The notes under the pieces: model-generated | What the model saw: the letters and a program-made list of their open reading frames with translations, nothing else | Told to the model about the DNA's origin: nothing | Databases searched by the model: none | Shown: positions 9,741 through 19,436 of the stretch, piece after piece | Layout: the number at the start of each line of letters is the position of its first letter | How positions within the stretch are numbered: the stretch's first letter is position 1 | Program-made: the position numbers and the translations under genes | From: Ilyonectria destructans | Taxonomy: Eukaryota > Ascomycota > Sordariomycetes > Hypocreales > Nectriaceae | Assembly (NCBI GenBank): GCA_020740775.1 | Contig: JAHEWK010000007.1 | Coordinates: forward strand, 1,922,001-1,986,000 | DNA: 64,000 nt | Direction: 5' to 3'

Positions 9741-12002
9741 TCAACGGCCGTAGGCGCAGGTTTCCTTCCACCACTTATTTACTTCGTCATGAATACCATC
9801 CTGCACACACCACTTGGTCAGGCAGTTTCCAGTGCCACCGCTGTGAAGATTGTACGTGACAATAAACTCAGTTTGAGACCTTGGATTGAGTGCAATCGCC
9901 TCCCGAAATATTAACTTCCAGACTATCAAAGGCAGGTCGGGAAACTTACGCGGATGCTCACCTTCTGCCGAAGGATAGCTACAAGCCCTGGGTAATAGCA
10001 TTTGAGGTTGAACGTATTCTCTAAATGCTTGCGATGTTTTCCATAAGAAATGACATAAGAGCCTCCGTACCCGAACGCCACAGCGAAGATCTCGTAGCCT
10101 TTCATACAATTTTCAACGTCTGCAATGAACTCCTCAGAAGCCCAACAACTCCAGGTGCTGTTGGGCCACCGCGCGTAGTAAGCCTGGTCGGGTCCGAGGG
10201 CAACAGTGTCGGGGCGGCGGAGGCCATCAGTGGTGAGTTTTGCGGCCAAGTGCGGGTAGCATTTGTCTAGGTCGCCGGCAGTAGCTTCTCACGCCCATTA
10301 GCATTAGTTCGGTGTACTTTGAAGGCTTTCTAATGTCTTACACCACGACTCGTCCGAGTAGCGAGCCATCCATGGTAGCCCGTCACTGGCGTGGCCGAGA
10401 TAGGCAGATTTGATGAAGGCTTGTCTCCGCGACTGTCGGATGGAGGGGACGTTACTGTTCCAAATACTTTAGTTCCAGTTCTAGCAGCTAGCGCATCTGG
10501 TGCGCTTACCTCCTCGTATAGGCGCTGCTGATCACGACGTAATAGGATCCGGATAAGGCCACCGAGAAGGGGTTTTCCTGTCGCGCCAGCAACTGTGCTG
10601 TGACTGTCCCCCCAGCTGCTCGTTGCTGGCTCCGCCGAAGTTGAGTTTCTTCGGCCTTCTTTGTCTCCTGCTCCAGCTCAGCTTTCTCCTTTTCAAGTTT
10701 CATCCGCTTCTGCTCGATTCGCTTGAGCACTTCCTGGTACTCCTCGTGAGACACTTGCTGCTTCCTTTCAAGCTCCAAATGCCCTTCTTGAAATTGGGCC
10801 AGCTCCTTTTCATAGCAAGCCGGCTGCTTCCTCTCGGCTTTCCTCTGCCTCTCTTTGAATTGTGTCAACTCAATCTCGTGGGCAGACTGCTGTTCCTTCA
10901 AGAGCCGCTCCAGTTGGGCGACGCGCTCCTGGCGCTGAGCAATGAGCTTCTCCATAGATGACCGAAGGGCTTCTGTGTTGCTTTCCGCCTTCTTTATCAT
11001 GCGCGTGTACCTATCACGCTCCTCGAGCAAAGCTTCCTGGGACTCGCGGTCGCGCTGTTCCATGGCTTCTTGCATTTGCCTCTCAATCTCCTGGCGTTTC
11101 TTGGTCCACTTCTCCCTCTCCTTGATCAACTCGCTTTCTAGCTCTTGGCCAGCTGAGGTTTTATCTAGCGTGCGCGCCTCATCAACGAGCTGTTTCTGTA
11201 TCTCGGTGGCAATCGGGGCATGATGACCTGCCAGCTCGTGAACAATCCGCTGTGCCGAAGCCAGCGTGTTATTATGGCGGTAACAAGAACTTCCCTTCTG
11301 CAACATCCAGCCCCAAAACTCCGGCGTCTCTTTCAGCTCTTTCTCGCGCTTAGTCGCTTCTTCGGTTGGGATCTTGTCCCACATGCTCGTGACAAGGATC
11401 ACCCTCTTGAGGGCATCTTGTCCGCAAAGCTGCTTGAACATGATCAAGTTCTTCTTGGCTGAGCCCTGCATGCGGGTGTCGATGATGCGATGAAGGTATA
11501 TGATGCCGTGAAGACGAATGTTGTGTCTGTAGGAATCTGAAAGCCATGCTGCAATTTCTTTCAAGACGTCAGTGTCACTTTTGTTGATATCATCAAACCC
11601 AGGTGTATCGATGAGATATACGGTGCAGTCGGGTGACACGTCGTACGGGTGGATGCCAACGACCTTTGTACCTTGCATTTGTCGAATCAGTATATACTAG
11701 CCTGTCTATCAGTCTCCGAAACTTACATCCAACGAGTGAATCACCAATTCGTGCGCTTTTCTCCGAACATAGAGAGATGAAGGAACTCTTGCCTGCGCCT
11801 GTGACGCCCATCACCGCAATGAAAACATCACTTAGCCTGCCACTTTGGTTAGAAGCTTATATTTTTTGGTCAAGTATGGCGTTTCAACAACGGCTGATTA
11901 CCTGGGCGCTCGTCCGTCTCGGAAGGTCTCATAGTCAGAGCCTAGCGAGTCGAGATTTAACGACCTCAGAGCTGGACTGCAGGAAGGAGAGTATCCTTGC
12001 AT
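9741..12002 (-). CDS. AIG1-type GTPase with coiled coil and C-terminal repeats
   Basis: Six exons (12002-11902, 11836-11727, 11671-10510, 10454-10342, 10266-9962, 9914-9741) give 654 residues; all junctions are GT-AG and in frame. The N-terminal G domain has P-loop GVTGAGKS (44-51), G3 DTPGFDD (92-98) and a G4-like TSMWD (165-169), as in GIMAP/AIG1 GTPases, where Trp-Asp replaces NKxD in fungal members. Residues about 225-440 form a charged coiled coil. The last about 200 residues contain repeated units ending in hydrophobic Tyr/Ile strands: FSVALSGSYYVVIS, SDGLPWMARYSD, VALGPDQAYYARW, VAFGYGGSYVISYG, IALNPRSQTEFIVTY. The start could instead be an ATG at 12057 with a 40-bp intron. Function in fungi is unknown; animal and plant relatives act at membranes in immunity. 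It diverges from a paralogue at 12733. Confidence 0.82.
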
Positions 12003-12732
12003 CGTGGAGTCTTGGTGGCAATCACGTCAGGTTCAGTCGTTTGAGCTCACCGTCCATTTTACTGAAGGTCTTGAGAGGCGTAGTTGAGGGATGTTGCGAT
12101 GGAAAATGAGTGCCTCTCCACCCTTAACCTCCTAACTTCTTAAATTGTACTCAGGCCTAGCCGCGCGTGCCACATACTTTCCGCTATTTCCACTTGTTTC
12201 CCCATCATTGGCTTTTGCTTCAGCCACACTATGCAGTTGCGTGAAAGCCTTGCGTGTTTTATCGGCAGGCTAACCACGCCAGTGACATCACGATTTGATC
12301 TTGTTTCCAAGTTACGTAGTAGTGCGGCCACCTTGAACAAAAGACAAATAGAGAACCAAGCAGTACCTGCGAATGCTTTCAGTGCGCGTCAAAGTTTTTA
12401 GAAGGACAATTGAACGGCGGCGAACTTCGCCCCTCGACTTATTCCCCTCCATGATGGCTGATGGGCTGCTGACCACCCTTCATCTCGCCCAGGCAACAGC
12501 TGGCAAAGCGCCTCCAAATGACACCTCATCCATCCATCCAATGATTTTACGTTTACTATTAGTGGCAGTGCATCCACTGATAAATCGCAGAACTCAAGCC
12601 TCCGAGCCTGCTTAAAATTCCGCCGCTCCCCTCAAACGGCATCATCCCCAAACCCAAGGATTTGATCGGAGCCGTTACACTTCATATTCCACTATCCAGT
12701 ATTCGGTTTTCAGCTACCAATCATCGACCATC
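12003..12732. promoter_or_regulatory. shared divergent promoter region of two AIG1 GTPase genes
   Basis: This 730-bp stretch lies between the start codons of two oppositely transcribed paralogues and holds no gene of its own. Short pyrimidine-rich runs occur near 12690-12730 before the plus-strand start. No consensus binding site can be assigned by eye. Confidence 0.5.
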
Positions 12733-14486
12733 ATGGACGATCTAGATTTGGCAGCCGAATCGCTGGCTGACAAGGTTCAGCGCTTTTCGGCTTTCATTGG
12801 TGTCACCAAACCCACTCCAAGGGACAAATTCTTTCTGGTTATGGGCATGACAGGCTCGGGAAAAAGCACTTTCGTTGCCAGATGTACGGGGCATGCTGTC
12901 ACCGTCGGTCATGGGCTCTACTCCTGTAAGATTTTACCCTAATCTTGTTGTGCTAGAGAAAACGACACCCAAGGCGGAACTTTCTAACGAAGATCGCAGG
13001 TACAAACTCCATTGACGTTTTCAAGTTCTCCTTGAAAGGTCGCAATATCTATCTCATCGACACTCCTGGCTTCAACGACACCAACCGCTCCGACATCGAT
13101 ACATTAGGGATACTCGCCGCTTACCTCGGGGCATCATATGCCAATGGTGTGCGCATCCATGGGATTATCTTGCTACACCCTATCTCAGATAATCGTATAT
13201 CAGGATCCAGTTTACGAAACATTGAGATGCTAAAGGCGGTGTGTGGATTTACTTCCTATGATAACCTCGCCATCGCCACTACCATGTGGCCTGACGGGCC
13301 GGCCCTTGATGAGAAAACGAAACTCGAGCAGCGAGAAACAGAGCTTGTGACTGACGAACGATTCTTTGGTTCCTTGGTTGCCCGAGGGGCGAAAATGTTT
13401 CGACACAAAGAAAGTGATTGCAGGGACAATGGCAGAGAGACGGCTTCAGCACATTGTATCTTGATCCATCTAATTCATCAGCTGGAAAGATCTCAACCAT
13501 CTGCGCTTCACCTTCAAAGAGAGATTATCGACCAAGGAAAAGCACTTAGCGATACGGCAGCGGGAATTGTGGCCGCTAGTTATCTGCACAAAGCTCGCTG
13601 CGAGCACGAGCATCGTCTAAAGGAGCTCAAAGCAGAGATGAGCGGTCAACTAGCCAGCGCCAAGACTACCTACACAACTCAGCTTCAGGAGCTCAAGATG
13701 GATTTCGAGAAGAAGCTTGAGAAGGCCGAGGATGACCAACGTGTACTGAAAAGGACGATGCAAGATATGCACGAGGCTGAGGCGCGAGCATGGGAGAAAA
13801 AGCTGGAAGATATGGACAAGCGGATGCGAGAACATCTTGCTGCCAAGGAACAGGAGGTGCTAGACCTGGAGGAATCCTTAGACGAGGTGCGCAAAGACAG
13901 GGACCGGAGATTTCAACGGCTTCGTCAGGAGCAACAACTTCTCGAAAAAAGAATGAAAGAGGGAGACAAGCAAATACGAGAACATATTGCGGCCAAAGAA
14001 GCAAAAGTACTAGGCCTACAAACATATTTGAATCAACAACAGCGAGACCACTACCATCAGCAGCAACTTCTTCAGCAACAGCAAGTTTTTCAGCAACAGC
14101 AAGCTCTTCAGCAACAGCAAGCTCTTCAGCAACATCAAGCTCTTCAGCAACATCAAGCTCTTCAGCAACAGCAAGCTCTTCAGGAGCAGATTCGTCAGCT
14201 ACAAACTCGCCAGCAGCTGCTAGCACTACCCGAGGACTCGAAGCACGACGAAATAATTCAAAATGCCCGAAGAGAAGCAGCCCAGGCGCGTAAGGCATAC
14301 GAGAGACTTCGAGGGAAAAAGGACAACATCATGAACGGCACATTGAATGGAGTCGCTGCTGGTATGACATCTGGAGTCATTGCTGCGGGTAAGGCACACA
14401 ACCCTCTACTTCATACCCAAGAGAACATGCTGACGTTAAGCTCCCTTCTAGTTGCATCGTCAGGCATTCTATGTACAGTGATGTAG
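12733..14486 (+). CDS. AIG1-type GTPase with Gln-rich coiled coil
   Basis: Three exons (12733-12925, 13000-14388, 14452-14486) encode 538 residues. Intron 1 is 74 bp (GTAAGA..CAG). Intron 2 is 63 bp (GTAAGG..TAG), a multiple of three, so retention would also leave an open frame and insert 21 residues. The G domain shows P-loop GMTGSGKS (38-45), DTPGFND (85-91) and a TTMWP block at the G4 position. A long coiled coil follows, then a Gln-rich tract at about 417-461 built from an 18-bp tandem repeat. The C-terminus is Gly/Ala-rich and hydrophobic (GVAAGMTSGVIAAV), possibly membrane-inserting. Its G domain resembles that of the divergent neighbour, but it lacks that protein's C-terminal repeat module. 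Cellular role unknown. Confidence 0.83.
14058..14190 (+). repeat. 18-bp coding minisatellite (Gln-rich)
   Basis: About seven copies of a unit close to CTTCAGCAACAGCAAGCT run in phase with the reading frame and encode ALQQQQ or ALQQHQ hexapeptides. Copies differ by single bases (CAG versus CAT). In-frame tandem units of this kind change number easily between strains. The antisense frame across it is a by-product. Confidence 0.9.
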
Positions 14487-14596
14487 GAAGGAAGTAGCTC
14501 CCTATTATATTTCTACAAACTGACACTTATATATATATTACTCCTCTTTATCCTACTTCTGCCTATAGTAGAGAGGATATTAATACTCTACTATTA

Positions 14597-14886
14597 AAAT
14601 TCTTAGATATTAATAAACAGCTAGAATACAGTAGTATCACTACTCTTTTTCTAGCTCTCTACTGTGGGCACCTTAGTACAGCTAAGTTGCTCTTAGAATA
14701 TAGAGTGTACCTAAATAGCCTGTATAGCTTTAACGGCCTGCATACTGCAGTAAGGTAAGGATTTATAAAGGAGATTATTAAGTTTATTTAAGATTTTGGG
14801 GTTAAAGTTGATATTGAAGATACAGATAGAGCGATACCTGTTGTATATACTCTTCAGCTTCTAGAAAAAGGAGGCTTTAGAAACTA
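14597..14886 (+). pseudogene. ankyrin-repeat gene relic with RIP-like stops
   Basis: The AT-rich plus strand reads as ankyrin repeats: LFLALYCGHLSTAKLLLEY, then FNGLHTAVR, then GFIKEIIKFI and DFGVKVDIEDTDRAIPVVYT. Two TAA codons (14756-14758 and about 14789) interrupt an otherwise continuous frame at places where ankyrin repeats normally have Gln or Lys; CAA to TAA fits C-to-T mutation in the CpA context used by RIP. The gene is dead and only about three repeats survive. Confidence 0.7.
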
Positions 14887-15050
14887 TTCCTCTTTGACTT
14901 AAAAGTAATGAAGGATACTATAGTTGGGGGTGGCTGCTGGATATATATATCTGATGACGCGCCACGTTGATTGGAAAAGACTACGGTTTACATATTCATA
15001 CCAGCCTACTACACAAAAGTCCAACCACTCCTATTTGATCAAACCCGCGT

Positions 15051-15830
15051 CATGGCACAGAACCGAGCAATTAAGACTGTCGCTCTAGGCAACCCCGGGA
15101 TTGTAGACCAGCCCATCCCAAAGTCGCCAGCCGATGACTACATTCAAGTCAAAACAACTGCCGTTACCATTAATTGAACTGACTGGACACATGTCGATTC
15201 CGCGGATCAGGTTGGTTGTGTGGATTGCGGAGTCGGGTGCGACTATGTTGGCATCGTGGAGGAGGTAGGACTAGGAGTCGATAAAGACTTCAAAAAAGGC
15301 GATCGAATTAGCGGGCCTGCGAATGGATCCTGCCTTAAAATCACTTGCTTTTCCAGCTTAAAGCTTGGGACATGCTGACTTTGATATAGGAACGGGCTGA
15401 GAAAGACAGATGGAACTTTTGCAAACTACATCGTCATCAAAGGCAACTTGCAAATCCATGCACCTACTCATTTCTCCGACGAAGAGGCTGCCACGCTTGG
15501 TCTTGCCGTTACGACTGTTATGAGTTCTCACCCCCTTCGCTATTGCCTGGTATTAAGAAGTACTAGGGGCAAGGACTGTACCAGAACTTGAAGCTACCCT
15601 TAGGTAACCCTACTACAGGCGGTGCTATCCTCATTTATGGCGGGAGCACCGCTATGGGGGTTTTAGACATCCAGTACGCCAAGCTGTCCAGATTTACAGC
15701 CATTTCAACTGCTTCGCCGCATAACCTCGGCTACGTCTAGTCTCTCGGCGCAGACCACGTTTTCGCAGCGGGTTGGAGAGTGCCCTCGATGGCATTCAAG
15801 ATCTGAAAGCCGGCAAGGTAGCGCAAGAAA
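15051..15830 (+). pseudogene. zinc-type alcohol dehydrogenase/enoyl reductase relic
   Basis: Starts MAQNRAIKTVALGNPGIVDQ and follows the fungal ToxD-like medium-chain dehydrogenase pattern: TDWTHVD, VGCDYVGIVEEVGLGVDKDF, GDRISGPANG, FANYIVIKGN, DEEAATLGLAVTTV, then the NAD(P)-binding loop [14 protein letters not shown] and SLGADHVF. It is broken by an in-frame TGA at 15175-15177 (where relatives have N-P-T-D-W), by frameshifts around 15330-15420 and 15540-15610, and by TAG at 15738-15740. The C-terminal third is not recognisable. Non-functional. Confidence 0.82.
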
Positions 15831-15839
15831 GCTGGTCTA

Positions 15840-16960
15840 CACTATTTAAATGGTAGAGTTGGTATGAGCAGGAAATTGTCAAGCTTGGGTGCATGTGCCG
15901 GTCCAGTCGACTGTGGGACAGGATCATGCGTACGGCCAAAACACCAGCACACAGTCAATCACGTCAATATGCACGCAGGGCGTGACCAGACCTAGATCAA
16001 TCCACTAACCATTAGCTCTCAAAACAATTTGATGTACTAGAACTTATTTTACCATCCTCCGGCGTGACCTATGTTGTCTGCTCTCTGCTCCAGCATCTGC
16101 ACCTACCAACAAAACCAATCAGATTCGCGCCCACGCAGAGTCGAACCCGATCGTCATTCGCACTGCTCTGCTTAAAGACTACACATCGCTTATGAGACAC
16201 CTCCACTCAAAAACTTCCTTATTTTCCCACAATCAGATTCCTGACACAGGGACGAAAGGAAGACGCCACATCCCACCATTTTACACTCCAAAATCGGTGT
16301 GCCGCCCCACCTCAATCAACATAAGATGTTAGCTCATGTATAGAGTTGTCTGTGCCACAAGGTTGTTTCAAACTCTTGTATATCCACTTCAAACATCGTC
16401 TCATGATACGAGAAACATGCAAGCGGAAGTAACGATACCACCATTAAACGCACAGCACAGCGCGCAGGGTATACTGGTCCACAAACAATTGAAAAACAGG
16501 CTAGGGGTGGCGCGATGATCCGTGGAATCCCAGTGCAGTATGAGACTCACAATCTATGCGCACCTTGGCCGAGCAGGCCATCCTCGTATTCAATTTAAGC
16601 GTAGTAGCAGCTTCCTTCTTCGGTAGAGTTAAACTTGAGAGACTCTTACCTCAAACACACCAAAGGAGGGAATACAGTACCCCCACATAACCCGTCGCCT
16701 CGGAGAATTTTAACATGCCGAGACGTGTCGGAGAAGTTTCATGTTAGAAATGATCAACGAAACCGTTGACTAATTTGTGTCCACAAAATGAACAGCAGCG
16801 CCTTGGATGTCACATGAACCATGACAACGTTTAAGCTTGCCCAACTATAAGCTATAATAACATGATCAGCTCAATAACCCCTTTTCATCGCTTCAACCAC
16901 GACATTCTTCCTCTTCCTGTTCATCTTTGAGCTGGTACTCATTGTCCTTTTGCTTTCATA
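15840..16960. other. intergenic, no gene seen
   Basis: Decayed sequence follows the dehydrogenase relic. Near 16850 there is a TATAATAA about 105 bp before the deuterolysin start, a plausible core promoter. Nothing else supported. Confidence 0.4.
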
Positions 16961-18070
16961 ATGAAATTCCTCAAGTGCCTTGCTTTTGCCTCTCTGGCAG
17001 TGGCTGCACCTGTCCATGATGCCCGCGATTCGACTCATCTGGATGTGCAGCTTGAGAAACGGGGCAGTTCTAAAATGAAGGCCATTGTTAGAAATTTTGG
17101 TTCCTCTGACGTCATTGTTCTTAAGACTGGTACTATCCTGGATAGAGGTAGCGTTGAAAAAGTCCAGGTGACCTCTGGAGGTAATATTGACCATCACCCT
17201 TTGCAACGTTGTCGTTGACTAATTAAAGCAGAGGGAAATATCCCCTTTGAGGGAATTCGTGTTGCCATCAGCCATGACAACCTCCCCAAGAAAGCCTTTG
17301 TCCGCGTTCCGGCTGGCGGATCAGTCGAGAATGAGTTCGACATTGCAGAGATTCACGATCTCTCCCAAGGAGGCTACTTCGATATTCGGGCCGTCGGTAC
17401 TTTCCACCATGCCAGAGACGATTATAAGACCATTGCTGGAGTGATTCCCTACCACTCGAACCACGTCAGGGCTTTTGTGGATGGAAGGGAAGCTTCCGAG
17501 ACCTACGCCACGTACCGAGTCAAGCGCGAGGTGAAGCGATCCAAGGTTTCGGGATGTGCTGGGGATCAATTAACAGCGGCCCAAAATGCTCTGGCGGGCT
17601 GCGCTGAACGGGCTCAAGCTGCGTATGGAGCTGCCATGAATGGCTCTGATGCAAAGATGGTTGAGTATTTCAAAAAGTCGGACCAAACGACCCGCAACAC
17701 TGTTGCGCGAGTCTACCAAACCATGGCTTCCGAGTGCGGCGCAACGGACTCTGGCGAAACCGGGTACTCCTGCACTGACATCGACAACTACTGCGACGAA
17801 TCTGGCGCCACCGCTTATGCAGAGGTTAATGTCGGTGTAACGGTTTACTGCTCCCCTTATTGGACTACGCCCGCAGTAAGCACCGAGTGCCACGCCGGAG
17901 ACAAAGCCGGTATAACTGTACATGAGATGAGCCACCTTACTCAAATCAAGGGCACCGACGACTACGACGGCTACGGATACGAATTTGTCCGCAGTTTGAC
18001 TGCTGAGCAGAATATTAACCATGCGGACACATACATGCTTTTCGCCAACGCGATTCAGGTTGGTTGCTAG
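16961..18070 (+). CDS. deuterolysin (M35 aspzincin metalloprotease), secreted
   Basis: Two exons (16961-17180 and 17232-18070, 51-bp intron GTAATA..CAG) encode 352 residues, the usual size for a deuterolysin preproenzyme. Residues 1-16 are a signal peptide. The propeptide runs to a Lys-Arg site (REVKRSKV, about residue 174), a Kex2-type processing position. The mature domain has paired cysteines, the zinc motif HEMSH (about 304-308) and the downstream aspzincin motif GTDDYDGYGY, whose Asp is the third zinc ligand. Such enzymes cleave basic proteins outside the cell and serve nutrition or host tissue breakdown. All catalytic residues are present and the frame is intact. Confidence 0.93.
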
Positions 18071-19072
18071 GTGTGGATTTATACTGTACAAACTTGGGGC
18101 TTGTGCGCTTGACATGTTGATATGGCGACTTGGTCATGTAAAGGACAGGAATAAAAATGGTAGAGAATAGTCTCCCCGGGGTTAAAGATTGCAGCGGTGG
18201 CATTTGCTAGACACCAAATTAAAGTCAGTGCACTGAAATACAGCTATGGGCGTCCTTGGCCAAGTGATGTATGGGCCAACTAGAAACTAGAAACGACAAG
18301 GTACAGTGGCTAAAATTGATTGCCGGTTGTGATGCCGAATTTTAGCTCCTTTACTGATGGCATTTGGAATCAAGCTCTTCATAGCGAAGCGCAATCGTAG
18401 ACCGGGAACGGGAGACTGGGATTGGCAGCTGGGCGATTGGAGGTGTGGGCCAGAAGACTACGGTGAGATTAATTGTGATCTTCGGGCACTGGCGCCATTG
18501 CAGCATCAGTTTGTTCAGTACACCAACGGGAAAGACGATGATAATTGTGCCTGACTAACGGGACAAAGGAGGGGAATCCGCCCCAGGTTTCAACGCGTCG
18601 CGCGTGGGAAGAATGGCATGATAAACAGCTGCAGAATTGTCGCGCCTTGGGTGTCTTCACTGAAATGGCGCCCGTATATCCCTTGTACTTGGTAAATAAA
18701 AGGTTCGCTAGCCCTACACCATGGCGCTCAACGGCCGCTCTGATTTGCCCGTCTTGGCTAAAACGTCATGCCCTGGCATCCTCCGGCAAAGTCACCGAGT
18801 GAAAGACAGGGAAGACACGACGCAATGCTCAGCTGCCCCGCACGAATTGCCACCAGAGAGCATCAGCTACGTTGGAACTGGTTAGTGAGACTGTCAGAGA
18901 GATTTGCAAATGACTTGCTCCCTGCTCCCTAAGCGAGGCCGTCCCGTCGAGTGAATGGCACTGAATGCCCTCCCCCGCGTTCCCCAGACATCCACCGCCA
19001 ACCAGATACGCTAGACGCGACTAATGCGTAAATGCGGCAGATCAGGAGACTCCCTGCCTCTGAGAAGCCGAA
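18071..19072. other. intergenic, no gene seen
   Basis: About 1 kb between the deuterolysin stop and the Crypton-like element. Only short frames without motifs. Confidence 0.4.
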
Positions 19073-19146
19073 CTTATCGTGGGGTCGTTTTGCGGAGTAA
19101 TTTCGGGAAATCGTATGCGATTACACAACTACCATCTGATAAGTGC
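19073..19146 (+). repeat. left inverted repeat of Crypton-like element
   Basis: Reads inward CTTATCG ... AATCGTATGCGAT ... CTGATAAGTGC. It matches the right end in inverse orientation at both borders and in the AATCGT core; the middle is diverged. Confidence 0.55.
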
Positions 19147-19436
19147 CCGGCGCCGCGCACGCGAATATCTCGACGGCCAGCGGCCCAATCAAGACCGTTC
19201 CGGATCCTGGGGAACTGCTACACTCCGGCGGTGCGTTTAGTCCAGGAGTGGCGTTGTTTAGGCTACTGGCTGTCGAGATATTTGTGTATGTAGCGTCGGG
19301 AAGGGATAAGGGGGGGCTCGTCTCTACTGCAAGGACTACGAGATAATAATACACTAACCTTATGGCTCTTTAATCTTTAAAAATACGTCTTCTCAATAGA
19401 TATATATATATATAAAGACCCTAGTAGATGGCCGGC

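Noticed and set aside
13693..14298. Antisense 201-codon frame with repeated VAEEL units
   Set aside because: It is the complement of the in-frame Gln-rich minisatellite of the GTPase gene.
19121..19354. Frames on both strands giving similar peptides
   Set aside because: Caused by the local inverted repeat, not by genes.
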